DNA of 64,000 nt from Gracilaria domingensis (lineage: Eukaryota > Rhodophyta > Florideophyceae > Gracilariales > Gracilariaceae), in assembly GCA_022539475.1 (NCBI GenBank), contig VCMS01000292.1:90063-154062 (forward strand), written 5' to 3'. Positions 1 to 11,463 of this stretch are shown here, one piece after another. Under the pieces are notes generated by a model. The model was not told the origin of the DNA and did not search any database. It saw only the letters and a list, made by a program, of their open reading frames with translations. The translations under genes were made by a program, and so were the position numbers. Position 1 is the stretch's first letter, and each line of letters starts with the position of its first letter.

Positions 1-570
1 GAGAACCTGAACACGCGCGCGCGAACACGGCGAATTGGGCGTCAAGAGACCCAGTCGAAGTGCACCCTCGAGCACCTGGTTCCCACCGTCATATGGTTTC
101 GATACTCGTTCTACCGACTTCGGTAAAAGTCGTCGATATGGAGACAACTTGGCGACGTTCGCATGCCGCGTACTCCGCGCGATGTGGCCCGCCACCTCGA
201 GGTTGATGTTGTGCGGAATCAGGCCATACTCCGAGCGGAGTCCGTATCTTCGCAAGAACGCTTTCCAGGGTGGGTTCGTCACCGCATTCGTTTGAGCGGA
301 AAGCTCGTTCCGTCATGGGTATCTGATCCGTACCCGAATCTCGAGACCGAGAGGTACAGACCGCAGGCCTTTGTTGACGGTTCCTCTCTACTCAGAATTG
401 GTGCGTATGTGGAGGTAACCCAAAGGGTGTGCAGAACGCCTCCGTGCTTGAAGTTACATCGGCTTCCCGATTGCATCAGCGACCGCGTTCAGGATGGTGG
501 GGTCTGGTAGCCGGCGAGTGGGCGGCACGCGTAGCAGCGTTTTCCTCTGGAGGCTTAACGACAACGACCA

Positions 571-1359
571 GTGTTTGGTATTCCGCCGATGCTTCGCAGC
601 ATTATCCGCTCGCTGGATTTGCACACTCCCTTGGGGTCCGAAGAGAACGTGGATGAGATCCATTACATCTTGGATGTTATCGATGGAGTCGATTGGGAAA
701 CGGTGCCCCGTTCGCAGCGTGGGAAAGGTCCTCGTCGTCACTACGACCGCTCACCCGGTAGGAGACATCCCACCGCAGGAGATTTCGTGTATTACGACCC
801 ATGGGAGGGTACGATGACGACTAGCGGCATATGCCGAGTGGGCAGCGAACCAGCCACGGTCGATTCCAGACAGTCACCCCGTTGGGTCATGTTCAGTGAC
901 AACTGGGTCGCCCCAGTAGATCTGGATGATCCGAACATGGATACCGGTGGAGAGGCGGCGGGAGCACTCGTCGAGATGGATCAGGAGTTGGTGAACGACG
1001 TACCGGCGGCGAATCAGGTGTTGCACGCCAGCGGCGGGGTACCCCAGGCTCCTGTGGGTTGGAATGTTCCGACTCAAGCGAGTGTTCCGGTGGTGGGTCC
1101 GGCCCCTGTAGCGGCTACCGTTCCTTCGGTCCTTCCGGCCCCGACAGCTCCGTCGCTCCGGGAGATTCTCCGGCGAACATCGCGATGTTGCGCGCCAGTC
1201 TCCAGAACGCTGGAATTATCGTGCCCGATCATCTCACCACTATGGCAGGGATACTGGCTTACGCCGTTCCGCACCCTTCGCAGGTCCCTCCGGTACGGCG
1301 GTGCCGGTCCCTCATCGGGGTGTAAGATGACCAGCAGGGCTAGAGGACTTGGTCCTTAG
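571..1359 (+). CDS. Unrecognised proline-rich reading frame
   Basis: An open frame of about 260 codons. The first half has mixed, protein-like composition with acidic and aromatic residues. The middle (about residues 140-200) is rich in Pro, Val and Ala, like a disordered linker. The last 60 residues are Arg/Ser-rich and may be out of frame. I recognise no domain. It starts at a TTG or further upstream, so the true start is unknown, and frames at 163-510 suggest coding potential continues towards the window edge. Its place beside a Gypsy element and its linker-like composition would suit a retroelement gag-type protein, but nothing in the sequence proves it. Confidence 0.25.
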   Translation: MFGIPPMLRSIIRSLDLHTPLGSEENVDEIHYILDVIDGVDWETVPRSQRGKGPRRHYDRSPGRRHPTAGDFVYYDPWEGTMTTSGICRVGSEPATVDSRQSPRWVMFSDNWVAPVDLDDPNMDTGGEAAGALVEMDQELVNDVPAANQVLHASGGVPQAPVGWNVPTQASVPVVGPAPVAATVPSVLPAPTAPSLREILRRTSRCCAPVSRTLELSCPIISPLWQGYWLTPFRTLRRSLRYGGAGPSSGCKMTSRARGLGP

Positions 1360-1693
1360 TATAAGATAGAAACAGTAAAACCATCTAGTGGTAACTTTCC
1401 CTTCACCCTTTTGCCTGTTCTCCACGAACTTGATCGATCTTCGATTACTTCTTCACTCACACTGTGTTCAAGTGTACTTCACTTCTTTGGTGCTTCTTCT
1501 ACTCTAACCGTTTTAAATCGGTACAACCGGCATTTCGTATGCTCTTCTTTCTTTCTTCTCACTTCCTCTAGTTAAGTCTTCACCGCTTCATTGGTCTTCT
1601 TCCTTCATTCATCCCCACACAGAAGGGGTCAACTCTCCATTCTGAGTCTTCCGCATCGCGGTATAGTTGAAAGCTCCTCACCGGGAACGGTTC
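1360..1693. other. Pyrimidine-rich non-coding stretch
   Basis: Rich in TTC/CTT runs, with no convincing reading frame. It lies just beyond the 3' end of the Gypsy element that begins at 1,694 and could hold its 3' non-coding region or LTR. I could not match it to sequence at the other end of the element. Confidence 0.3.
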
Positions 1694-2047
1694 TTATCCC
1701 ACCTGGGCTTGGTCCAGGTTGGACGGCAAGGCTGACCGAGTGCGACGGTGGTATGAAACGATCTTCGACCTAGGTAGGTGCTCGACCGGCTCCATGGTGT
1801 CCTCCTCGGCGGAGTAGCCATACCATCGCACTTGGTACAGTACCGTCCCATCGGGGTCTACAACATGACGTACGATACGTTCGATCACGTATTCCTGCGG
1901 GTACACCTCGGTGTTTGACTGCTCTCCTTCACCCATTGTGGTTTCGTACCTTCGAGGGTGGCGAGGTGGTGGCCGGCTAACCTCTAGAGGGGTTCCTCTT
2001 GGACTTAACCAGTCACGACTCACTAGGAGTTCCTCGCTGCGCGACAA
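1694..2047 (-). pseudogene. Chromodomain of the Gypsy element
   Basis: The minus-strand frame contains a chromodomain of about 50 residues: a YVIERIVRH-type first strand, the aromatic-rich VRWYGY core that corresponds to the usual W-x-G-Y motif, and an acidic/proline helix. Chromodomains recognise methylated histone tails, and in chromoviruses sit at the integrase C-terminus to steer insertion. Here about 580 bp of other sequence separates it from the integrase tail that ends at 2,630. Part of the fossil element at 1,694-9,220. Confidence 0.75.
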
Positions 2048-2629
2048 CTACAACTTACGCCAGGAGCGTCCAATCTTCAACCTGAAAGGTTCTTCTTGAA
2101 GTACTCTCCTTCTTGAGTCTGACGAGCTTCGGCTCGTTTTGGTTGAGCTTCCGACCGTCCAACGGTAGCTTCGGGATTCTGAGCTCCCTCTTGCTATCCA
2201 GAAGGATCGTCCGTGCGACGGAGAACGGGCAGGGTCTCGCTCGTGCGCCATGGAGGCGGATTGACCAATCACGGTGCATATCGCGGCCTTCTGGTTGGCC
2301 AGGCGGTGGCACGTGTGAGCCACGAGTTACCCTAACAGGTGTCCGTTCGCCTACGGTTGGCGACCGTACATCGTGCACCGTGCACGTGTGGTACTCGCGC
2401 ACGCGACTTACTGTCAGCAGTTCCCCGCGTCGGCGGTGCTTTCCATACGTCACCACGTCACACAACGTGTTACTCTCCACTTGGGTGTGTCATGAGTCCT
2501 CTGCCACGCGGCGTGGGTGCACCATCGACGGTTTCCAAACTCGTACTTCGTACTTCACCTTTCCAAGGTTGTTTTCCCAAATAATACGCGGGTAAGTACG
2601 ACTTCTCGTTTCCTCATACCACGGCGTGG
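2048..2629. other. Spacer between integrase tail and chromodomain
   Basis: About 580 bp that does not read as an integrase part in the frame of its neighbours. It holds an Arg/Ser-rich minus-strand frame (2480-2055) with no recognisable domain and several CACGTG/ACGTGT-type palindromes around 2,310-2,400. It could be an insertion into the element, a diverged linker, or element sequence I cannot recognise. Confidence 0.35.
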
Positions 2630-3367
2630 TTAACACCGGTCGGTAACATTGAGCTGATCTACCGCTTGCGGTTCTGCGTTCTCCGGGAAGCCCGGGTCTA
2701 CAGATACTGTCTTCTCCGCTCTGCGGGTGGTGACCTCACTCAGTTGTGGTGTTCCCGACGGGGTTACGTTATCCACAGCGTTGTGTACCCCCTGGGTGGG
2801 TCGTGTCGTTTCCAGCGCGTTGCTCAACGAACTCGACGGAGTATCACCACGAGGTACAGCGCCTCGGCGCACCACAACGCTATCGGTAGAGACGGCGAGA
2901 TTGGTGGCGGTACCTTGCGACACAGTGTGACCGTGCGACGCCGGTGTAACGGGTTCCGTACTTTCCTCCCCCTCCTTAGGCGGTGGCACGGGAGCCACGA
3001 CGTCCGGTGGGGGGTCAACTCTAGTTGAGTTTTCCTCTTCGTCTCCCGCAACGGGTTGTGCTACCCGCGTGGGTGATTCTGACTTCGGTAGATCCGATAA
3101 GCCGCGATCAGGGCGGAGAGTCGCAGGGCGCGAAGATACGACCTGTTCGTCCCCTGTAGCTTCACCCAGTTGGGTGTTAACGTGAACGTAGGGTGGTGGG
3201 GCCAGCGCGACACGGTCTAACGATATCCGTTCATGGAGATTATTGATATCCAATACTACGGTATCGTCCGTGACGGAAATAACCTTGTAGGGTCCTTCCG
3301 CGATAGGCGAGAGCTTGTGGCGGCGTTCCTTCTCCGGATTATAGTATTCTTTGCGGAGAAATACCAT
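2630..3367 (-). pseudogene. Integrase C-terminal tail with GPY-type module
   Basis: The first 50 residues match the SH3-like C-terminal module of Gypsy integrases, with KLSPIAEGPYKVI as the GPY signature and a following DDTVVLDI strand. The remaining roughly 190 residues are a Ser/Thr/Pro/Glu-rich disordered extension with no domain. It overlaps the end of the integrase frame. Part of the fossil element at 1,694-9,220. Confidence 0.7.
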
Positions 3368-5493
3368 ATCGTCTGGTTGACCTTTGGTAATGGGGTCTTA
3401 ACCTTCGCATCGAAGTTGCGCTTATAAGCGGCCTGCGCCTTATCCATCGCTGTGCGAGCGACCGGTACCATTTTGGTTAACCAATCCTTCCAAGCGTTCC
3501 TGTATAACCCAACAGACGGGTACGTAGAAAGCGTTTCTTGAGCCTCGATTGCAACCGGTGGCGGTACTCTTGACAATACCAACTCAAAAGGTGCTAGCTT
3601 CGTTACCCGGTGGACTTGGGTGTTGTACGCATACGTAATAGCGTCCGTATACAAATCCCAATCCTTAGGATGATCTGCCACATAAGATCTTAATGCATTC
3701 AGCATGGTACGGTTAAATCGTTCTACCTGACCATTTGTTTGGGGGTGGTAGGTGGTCGTAAATAAATTCTTGACACTCAAGATCCGACAGACGTCCTGGA
3801 AAAACTTCGACGTGAACTGTGAACCGTTATCTGATAATAGATGAACCGGTGGACCGTACACAAAGACCCAGTGGGTGACAAAAGCTTGTGCAACCACGGT
3901 GGCCGTAATCCGTTTCAGCGGGACTGTCCGTACCAACTTAGAGAACCGATCGGTGATAACCAGAAGGTATCGATTACCTCTTGCGGTTCTGATCAATTCA
4001 CCTAAGATATCGATAGCGATAAACTCCAAAGGAGACCGTGCTGGGAACAGCGTTAACTTCTTCGAGTACTTACGAAGTTTCACGTTATTCTTAGCGCACT
4101 CGGTGCAAGAGCGTCGTACTGCGTAGCAGTCCAATGCCATTGACGGCCAGTAAAAATCCCTACGCAGGGTCAAGTATAGTTTTCGACCTCCTGGGTGGGC
4201 TCCTACCTTCACATAGTGTGTCATTACCAACACACGGTTTTGCAGCGAGTATGGGACCACAATTTGGGTATACGCTTCGACCAACCTAACCAGGTACCCC
4301 TGATCGTTAACCTGAAAAGGTATACGATCTCCTCCATTGAGACGAGCGCGAATTCGCGTACAAAACTCATCCGTTTGCTGTTCTCGGATCATCTCCTCGG
4401 GAGTGATGGGTACAAAAGATCCAGTCAAGGGATCCAACTTCTCAGAAGTGAGCAGGATGTCGTCACAGATGTCATCCGACAAGGATTCGACCCAACCTGC
4501 TTGTTCTTCCACCATAAAGCATGGTATGTCCAGATCGTCAACTGGTGCCGCTTCTGCATCTGTCCCCAAGCGGGAGAGTGCATCTGCCTGCAGATTCAAC
4601 GTTCCTTTTTTGTACGTAACTGTGAAATCGAACTCCGATAACCTCAAGCGCCAACGCATCAAGCGTCCTGATGGTTCCGAGATTTCCATGAGCCATCGGA
4701 GAGATGAGTGGTCCGTATGTACCGTAAAATGGTTGCCCATAAGATATGGCCTCAGTGTAGTTAGAGCCCATACAACGGCTAAGCACTCTTTCTCCGAAAC
4801 TGAGTAGTTACGTTCGTGTACGTTCAAGGATCGCGACCAGTATCCAATTGGATGTCTCACGCCGTCTTCCGTGACCTGAAACAGGGCGCAACCAACCTGG
4901 TGTGCACTGGCGTCAGTGTCTACTTCGAATGGAAGTCCTAGCTTAGGCAAAGCCAAGATTGGCGGTGACGTTACTGCGTCAATTAATGCCGAAAAGGCAG
5001 ACGCTTCCGCGTCGCCTAGGGGTTCCAGTTGAACTGGTTGACCTTTTCTCAAAAGGTGGTTAAGAGGGGTCGCAATATCTGCGAAGTTCGGGACAAAACG
5101 CCGATATACATTACAAAGACCCAGAAAACTGCGGAGTTCCGTTTGTGTCGTAGGGTGTTTCGCTTCCTTCAGCGACTTCACGCGAACTGCGTCAACTGAG
5201 AGCTGTCCAGGTCGAATGATATGCCCTAGGTATTTGACAGAATCTGTGAAGAACTCGCACTTCTTGAGTTTCAGCGTAATGCCCGCGTCCCTGAGGACTC
5301 TCATGACGTCCCGGACGTGTGTTAAGTGATCATCAAGGTTATCGGAGAACACGATGATATCGTCAAGATACACCAAGCAGGTCTTCCACTTGAATCGAGC
5401 CAAGAGGATATCGATAGCACGTTGAAACGTAGCCGGTGCGTTGGTTAATCCGAACGGCATTCGCTTAAACCGGTACAAACCTTGGTGGCACAC
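3256..5493 (-). pseudogene. Reverse transcriptase palm, RNase H and integrase of the Gypsy element
   Basis: A single long frame of about 745 codons. From its N-terminus it shows the RT palm with YLDDIIVFS (the YxDD catalytic box), the RT thumb and connection, RNase H with the DTDAS motif and the TDHSSLRWL box, then integrase with a His/His/Cys/Cys zinc-binding head ending in CTECAKN, and a DDE core (AIDILGE, LSDNGSQF, QTNGQVERFNRT). These are the hallmarks of Ty3/Gypsy pol. In life these parts copy the element RNA into DNA and insert it. Part of the fossil element at 1,694-9,220. Confidence 0.85.
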
Positions 5494-5544
5494 AAAAGCA
5501 GTTTTGTCCTTATCCTTTTCACGGATCGGAACTTGCCAGTATCC

Positions 5545-6240
5545 CTAATTGGCATCCAAGGCGGTGAACACTGTAGCACTCCCAAGCGAGTCAATGTATT
5601 CGTCCATCCTGGGTATGGGATAAACGTCTTTGACGGTGACCGAATTTAGACGACGGTAATCAATACAGAATCGCCATGATCCGTCCGCTTTTGGAACTAG
5701 CACCACGGGTGAGGCCCAAGCGGATTGAGCCGCCTCTATGACGCCAGCGCGTAACATCTTCTCAACCTGAGATTGCTCTTCTTCCCTAGCTTTGGGACCA
5801 GCCCGGTATGGGTGTTGGGAAATGGGGCTAGTACCTGGAAGTAGGTCAATACGGTGTTCCGTGATTCCAATTGTCCCGAGGGATCCATCCCACATGGGTG
5901 TGAACTCCCTCAACATTTCTCTTAGCTTACCTCTATGAGATTCAGGTACATGATCAAAATTCAACTGTTCCAGTTCCTTGACAGGGTCTGTATCTTCCGT
6001 TCCTGGTGGCAACGCTTTACTCTCGGTGGGTGCCAGCGATTCGGTAACTTCGCTCGCCGGGGTAACCGATGCGGTAAAAGCGGTTTCCGCTGATCCCTCC
6101 CCCTCCTTAGCATCGGTTATACCGAGAACATCCGCAACGGGTATCTTCGTCGGTACGATAGCAGCAGGGTGTGGGAGAGTGGTACCAAGGATTTGGTTTT
6201 TAGCTAACCACTGTCGGGTTGTGCCAAAGTTGGCGACCAA
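5545..6240 (-). pseudogene. N-terminal reverse transcriptase region of the Gypsy element
   Basis: After a Glu/Pro-rich linker, the frame shows the start of a Gypsy RT: the pre-fingers region ending in an Arg/Lys-rich stretch, AGVIEAAQSAWASPVVLVPK, then WRFCIDYRRLN and PIPRMDEYIDSL, ending in the FTALDAN motif that carries the first catalytic Asp. The order and spacing match Ty3/Gypsy RT. Part of the fossil element at 1,694-9,220. Confidence 0.85.
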
Positions 6241-7037
6241 ACTCTGAATGGTTTGTCGGGTTCCACCGAGATTACTCCGTTCGCCAAAGCGAGTTGCTTC
6301 TGATCATACAATGATGGCAATGGTTGTACGACACGTAGACCAGACTGCTTAGTAGTTATGGTGACCCAAACTTGGGATTGCGCAGGGATTGCGATGGCAT
6401 GAGCCACATGGAGCTTAGATGATACCGGGTCGACGGTTGGAACTTCCTGTGCAGCAGGGAGCGGGACGCGCTTGCGTGTAGCTCTCTTTAGCGGTTTCCT
6501 TACAATCGGTATTTCGGAACCATCATCCATGGTAACAACTCGAGCTCGAGGTCGAATCGCTTCAACAAAACGATCACAAAAGTCACAACCGAGTATCACC
6601 GGTGCGGCAATGCTTTTGCAAACCATGAAATCCACTTTAACCATACAGGTTCCTAATCGTACCATGAGAGGTATGTACCCAAGAGTACGCAACGGGTTAT
6701 TGTTGGCATCCGCGATGTCCAAACCTGGACCATGACGAATTTCATCCCGTAGCGCGGGTGGCACCAACTCAAGGTGAATCAGGTTCGGTGCAGCTCCTGT
6801 ATCCAACACAGACAACTGTCGAACCATGAACTGGTTAGACAAGCCAAGATCGGCATAAACTTTGTAGTTTCTCTTGGCCATCACAAGAACTCTTTCCGGA
6901 ATACGGAGATTACGGGACCGTATCCACGGACGACGTAGAACCGAAAGGTGTTCTGAGCTCACGTCAGTTGTAGCCGCTATCCTTGAAAGGATTCTAACAG
7001 CTGGGGAGCGAAGCTGTGACGCCTCGGGCGCCTTCAA
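6204..7037 (-). pseudogene. Aspartic protease of the Gypsy element
   Basis: The frame carries a retropepsin-type active site, LSVLDTGAAPNLI, about residues 75-87, followed by a strand/flap region and a second hydrophobic VILGCDF loop typical of the retroviral-protease fold. The protease normally cuts the Gag-Pol polyprotein. The C-terminal part reads into a linker towards RT. Part of the fossil element at 1,694-9,220. Confidence 0.8.
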
Positions 7038-7081
7038 CTTCGGCTCGGAAGGCGCCCCTCCCGTAGGGGAAACTCCCGAAG

Positions 7082-7777
7082 TCAGTTTTTCTGAACGGGG
7101 CTCACCGAATTCGGTGCCTGAACTCCGTTCGGGGGGCCTAACTGAACCCCATGCGTGGGTACTTCGCCTTGAACCTGGTTCGAAGGTGCCTGTGCCGGAA
7201 CGGAGGGCTGAGCATAGACCGGAACCGGTAATCCCAGTTCAGCTCTGGCCTTATCATATTCCTTTCGTGGAACAGATTCCTTTTCCTCGGGCGTGAGGGC
7301 GTCGTAATACGCAATAATTTTCGGCCGGTGCGACGGCGGAAATACGCACTGCGTCGATACGTGACCTGGAAGGTAGCACTGGTAACATATGACCGAGGCC
7401 GGTTTGTCGCGAGGGCGATTGTCCACTCGACGTTGTGGTGCTGTGTCCTTCCACCCTGGACGGTTCAGACGCGACGAATTGTTAGCGTAAGGCAGCGGGG
7501 CTGCAGGCACCCGGACACTTTGGGCATACAATGCGGGGTCTTCTTCCGTGCTCGGAATCGAGGTTGACGGCAGGTCCGTAGATCCGTAAGAATCGGGGTT
7601 ACTTCCGATGAAGTGGACGTTATCAGCATCACCGACAGCGGTTTCACGTCGCAAAACCGACATCGATGGTGACGAACTCTCCGCGAGTAGGGCTTTCGAG
7701 CGGCGCTGCCCCGGGTTGCGGGCTCGATACGTCTCTCCTTCCACCTGGGCGTAATTAACCAACTCTAGGTACGTCAT
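7082..7777 (-). pseudogene. Nucleocapsid (zinc knuckle) region of the Gypsy element
   Basis: The frame contains one CCHC zinc knuckle, CYQCYLPGHVSTQC, which in Gypsy Gag binds the element RNA. It is flanked by a Pro/Gln-rich tail (PVYAQPSVPAQAPS) and an upstream Ser/Arg region. It starts in the last part of gag. Part of the fossil element at 1,694-9,220. Confidence 0.75.
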
Positions 7778-7795
7778 TCGGCGTTTTTCCTCGCG

Positions 7796-9220
7796 TCAGC
7801 GAGCGACCAACGACCGAATGGTGGGGTCCAAACCATCAACAAACATGGTACACCGCTCCTGTGCGGAATACACATTACCACATCGGTGAAACGCTTTGTT
7901 CAACCGCGTTGAATAAACCGTTTCAGATTCTCCACTCTTCTGTCTAGTGTCGCGAACAGCAAGAGTAGCACTGTAAATCGCGTTGGAAGTCGCGTACGAC
8001 CTGAGAAGGTAGTTCACGGCTTCCGGCCAACACGTGACTCCTCCTTCCGAGGCTCTCGAGGTTCCTCGAACTGAGTTGTACTGATCTTCCGCAGTCCCTG
8101 TTAGGAAGTACGGCAGTGCCACATATGCCTGTGCTTCACTCATACCGAGTATATCGGCCTCCTGGACGAACCTGGCAAGGAAATCCAAGATAAGGATAGG
8201 ATCTGTCCCCGAGAACTTCCTTGTTTCAAGGGTAACATTCAACCTTCGAATGTAGTCCTTCACCTTACCGGTTCCTCGCGAGGAGCGATTCGAAGTAACA
8301 TCCTCCAACCGATAATAGCGGTACGACAACAGCTTTGTGTAGAGCGGGTCCGTCGGTTTTAACTCTTTGAGTCCCAAGTTGCGCCGTCCTTTCACGCGTG
8401 ATCTCATCACTGCCTGAGTAGACTGCGTCGCTTTCGACCGTGTCGAACGTGACCTATGACGGTTGTCATCACTATCAGATGAATCTGACGAACTGTCTTC
8501 AGTCATGCCGCTCGAGTCAGAGCGCGATGAATCCGAATCATAGTGAACTCGTTTTGGGTGTCGACGTTTCTGCTTCACCGAACGATGGTCTTCATCCGCA
8601 GATGGATTTCCTTGAGGAACCTGTGCGTCCACAGCTTCATCCATGCGGATTGTATCCTCCAGCGTTTCCAAGCGCGAACGAATTCGACCGATATCGGTGC
8701 GCATTTCCTCGACAAATGCCCGGTACTCCGTGACGAAGACGTCTGGGGTACCCAGATTTTCCATAATGGAATTCACGTCCCTTCTCAGAAGACGTAAGTC
8801 TCCTGAGACATCCCTCACCTGGGCATTATCAACCTGCGTCCTCAACGAGGTAACATCCTGTAGGAGTTCCACGTGAGCAGCGTGATTAATATCCAATCGG
8901 GATTCCAACCTAGCCAACTCGGCTACGGTAGCAGCGTTAGGGTTAACCATGGATGGTGTCTCAACGACGGGTTGAGCAGAACCCACATTTTCCTTAGGTG
9001 CTTCCGTAACTGAACGCGTTCTCCGGGGGCGGGGTACGACCTCAAGAGGTTGCGCCTCATCTGGGATAGACCGGGACGTCGGTGCAACGGGTGGAACCGC
9101 AGCTGACGACCGCGCTGAACCAGCTCGAGAACCTCGAGGCGGTTGCGGCATACTGAAAACCAGTAAGCAATCTGATCCAGATGATCCAGTTAAACTCGTA
9201 CACGAGTCTCCAAAGAACAA
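7796..9220 (-). pseudogene. Gag of the Gypsy element
   Basis: A frame of about 470 codons. It has a Pro/Arg/Ser-rich N-terminus, a helical coiled-coil-like region (about residues 95-205), an acidic Asp/Ser tract (about 225-260), then a retrotransposon gag capsid-type core with FSGTDPILILDFLARFVQEA and the later CTMFVDGLDP segment. Gag would form the particle shell. It directly precedes the zinc knuckle frame. Part of the fossil element at 1,694-9,220. Confidence 0.75.
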
Positions 9221-10354
9221 GAAAACTCAATAAACCTTCTCGGTAAACCACCACGTCAGCGGTTCACGTTCAAAAGTTGTCAACCTCCAAAACTCTAAAG
9301 AGTCCCCTGATCGTTGTCAGAAAACGGTGATCCGTCAACAATCAAGTCAATTCCACGACAGTGACCTAAAACGGTTCTAGGTCGGGAGACCACTTTGTGG
9401 GGCAAACTCGGAAGAGTGAAACCCACCAGACTGTTCGAAGGTCCGCTCTCGTGAGAGATGGCAGACCAGTGACAGAGCCCTCTGTACCACCGTAACTCGG
9501 TTGTAAGGCCGAAGTGGCAACTGGCTATACCTACAGAGGTGATAGGCCACGTGGTGAGGAAACGATGAGAAACTCCAGAGATGGGGTGGTATCGGCAACG
9601 ATGAAACACGACCAACGACAGGTGTAGTCCCGAGAGGGAAAGCAACAGAAAACAACAACCAAACAACACCCACACGCGACGGGTAGGGCCTCCTCGGCAC
9701 TGTGCCCGGAGCGGGGCGAGATCCTCCAACGGTAATGCACGGGTTTCCGTAAACACGGCAAAACTCTATACAGAGTCGGATCACTTCGTAATCTAGTCTT
9801 ATACCTCCTCGGTACGACCCTCAGGTCCCGACATCAACGACAGATGTTCCTCAAAGGTACCGAGAGGGTAGGACCACCGTAACCAGACGTGGCTATACTC
9901 GCGAGAGTGATAACCCACGTAGGCGGTTGGCGCCAGAGCCTCACTCGTGTAGAGTCCACTCAAGAGAGCGCTACTCGACAAAGAGTTCACTTAGAAGTGC
10001 TCGGGTTGACTTTACAAAGGTGCTCGCGACGACGAGGTCGAGCTCACCTAAGTAGGTCTAAACTAACTATGTACACGTGGTGCACACCCGCAGGGGTCCG
10101 TACACGTGGCTAGCCCAGTGTCAGGCACCTCAGGTGCACTACCTATTGTCCCGTAATATGCACACACACGGTGGTGTAGTACACGCGTCCACCTAGCGGT
10201 ATTGGCCAGCAATGGCAACCCTGATTACAGGTAACTGTGGGAAAGCCATTCCAAAAGTAACCGCCAAAATTGGGTCCAACTCATAACTCTTCGAGTGCAT
10301 CCTCGTATCACTCCCCTGAGTATATGAGGCGCATCATCCTGATAACCACGCAAA
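9221..10354. other. Probable 5' leader/LTR region of the Gypsy element
   Basis: No convincing gene. A motif of about 70 bp (accaccgtaac ... ggctatac ... gtgata ... ccacgt) occurs twice, near 9,487-9,560 and 9,870-9,935, in diverged form. From 10,060 to 10,180 there are several ACGTG/GTGCAC palindromic words. Its position upstream of gag suits the leader and LTR of the 1,694-9,220 element. Confidence 0.35.
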
Positions 10355-10735
10355 ATGCGTTGCTCTACACATACGAATGATTCGGACCTTCCGAAGGCGA
10401 GTTCGACTTGTTTCATAGAATCTGAAGCCAGAGAGCTTACGGCTGATATCATCAAAGAAGAGGAACTTGCGGCACTGGTGAACGAGGACGAGATGTCGGC
10501 CAAAACGCGTGTCGAGGCCCAGCTGCTAGCGTTCGAAGACGCTTTACATGACTCTCTGTTTAAGCGGGGAACCATTCTGGAAGAGTTGAAAGCAAACCTT
10601 GGCAAACTATGGCACCATTTTGCTCGTGCCATCAGTGTGGGCTTGGAGCTATCATTGGTGGCGCTTAGTTCTCCTTACCCAGCTCTGGCGCTCCGTTTTA
10701 TTCACAGGGCAGTTCAACCCATTCTCTCTGTCTAA
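10355..10735 (+). CDS. Small hypothetical protein, 126 aa
   Basis: ATG-started frame. The first 70 residues are acidic and helix-prone (ELTADIIKEEELAALVNEDE) and look like a genuine coiled or helical segment. The C-terminal 50 residues are hydrophobic (LSLVALSSPYPALAL) and could be a membrane segment or non-coding read-on. I recognise no family. No neighbour suggests a role, and it may be a fragment of a decayed gene. Confidence 0.3.
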   Translation: MRCSTHTNDSDLPKASSTCFIESEARELTADIIKEEELAALVNEDEMSAKTRVEAQLLAFEDALHDSLFKRGTILEELKANLGKLWHHFARAISVGLELSLVALSSPYPALALRFIHRAVQPILSV

Positions 10736-10739
10736 TTCT

Positions 10740-11216
10740 TAACTTTTCTTCCTGCTCTCATTTCCTCTGCTTACGTTCCGCTTTAGATGCTTCGTAAACC
10801 AACTGCAGCATAGCGTACCGCATTGCCAACTTCATTACCACCATATCAGTAGCCTCGGCATCATCATCATAGGAGTAGTCACACCCATCATCCAGTAGCC
10901 ACAGTTCCACTTTTACAACAGCACCAGACCCACGGCGACTGCAGCTACCAGTCCAGCACAAGTGCCTAACGCTCAGCAGTAGCCATTAGCAGTGACGCGA
11001 ACAAGCAGCGATGCACACCGCTTTTGCGGTAGTATGTAGTGATAGACGCACAACAGACCCCTTCAGTATCCTGTAGCAAATGGTGGCGAGCGCGCCGTTC
11101 CACACAAAGCCAAGTCAGCGTAAACAGAGAGCAGCGCGAGCAACGGCGGAAGCGCCCCGCAACCCTTCCCCACACGAGTACAAGCCAAGCACAAGCGACG
11201 CGCACTTTGACGAGCC
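10740..11216. other. Non-coding stretch left of MITE A1
   Basis: No convincing gene. The right part (11,060-11,216) is GC-richer and resembles the GC-rich DNA right of MITE A1, as if one GC-rich tract had been split by that insertion. Confidence 0.3.
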
Positions 11217-11463
11217 CAGGCAAAACTCGTTAAGGGAAAATTAAAAGGGTTTTCAGTAGACTTGCGTACAAGATGACTGGTGTAGTAAGGTAATATGACC
11301 AACTTCATTGAAATATAAGTAAGTTTTTGTCCCACTAACATTTCCATGAGTGTGAGTTTTTGAAAAAATTAAATTTCTCGAAAGTGCCCTTACATTTTAT
11401 TGATAGCCATCAACTTCATTTACCGCCGCATGATGATTCAATGACAATGAGTTTTGCTAGGGG
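11217..11463 (+). repeat. MITE family A, copy A1
   Basis: About 247 bp, closely similar along its whole length to 21,832-22,077 (same orientation) and to 20,033-20,277 (inverted). Ends are CAGGCAAAACTC on the left and GAGTTTTGCTAGGG on the right, giving terminal inverted repeats around GCAAAACTC. It is AT-rich, has no coding capacity, and lies in GC-rich DNA, all typical of a non-autonomous DNA transposon. I cannot assign the superfamily because no clear target-site duplication is visible. Confidence 0.85.

Larger units (their letters stand above)
1694..9220 (-). mobile_element. Ty3/Gypsy chromovirus-type LTR retrotransposon, broken
   Basis: A nearly full set of Gypsy coding parts in canonical order on the minus strand: gag (9220-7796), zinc knuckle (7777-7082), aspartic protease (7037-6204), reverse transcriptase, RNase H and integrase (6240-3256), integrase tail with GPY-type module (3367-2630) and a chromodomain (2047-1694). 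The chromodomain places it with the chromoviruses, which use it to target chromatin. It is broken, with about half a dozen interruptions, but very long frames survive, so it is younger than the other retroelements here. LTRs were not identified by eye. The 5' leader and LTR should lie within 9.2-10.2 kb and the 3' LTR near 1.0-1.7 kb. Confidence 0.85.

Noticed and set aside
8440-8876. Plus-strand frames over the gag gene
   Set aside because: They are antisense shadows of the Gypsy gag frame, with Ser/Arg/His-rich composition typical of reversed coding DNA.
1694-10200. LTR pair for the first Gypsy element
   Set aside because: By eye, no direct repeat was found between 1.0-1.7 kb and 9.2-10.2 kb, so no LTR coordinates are given.
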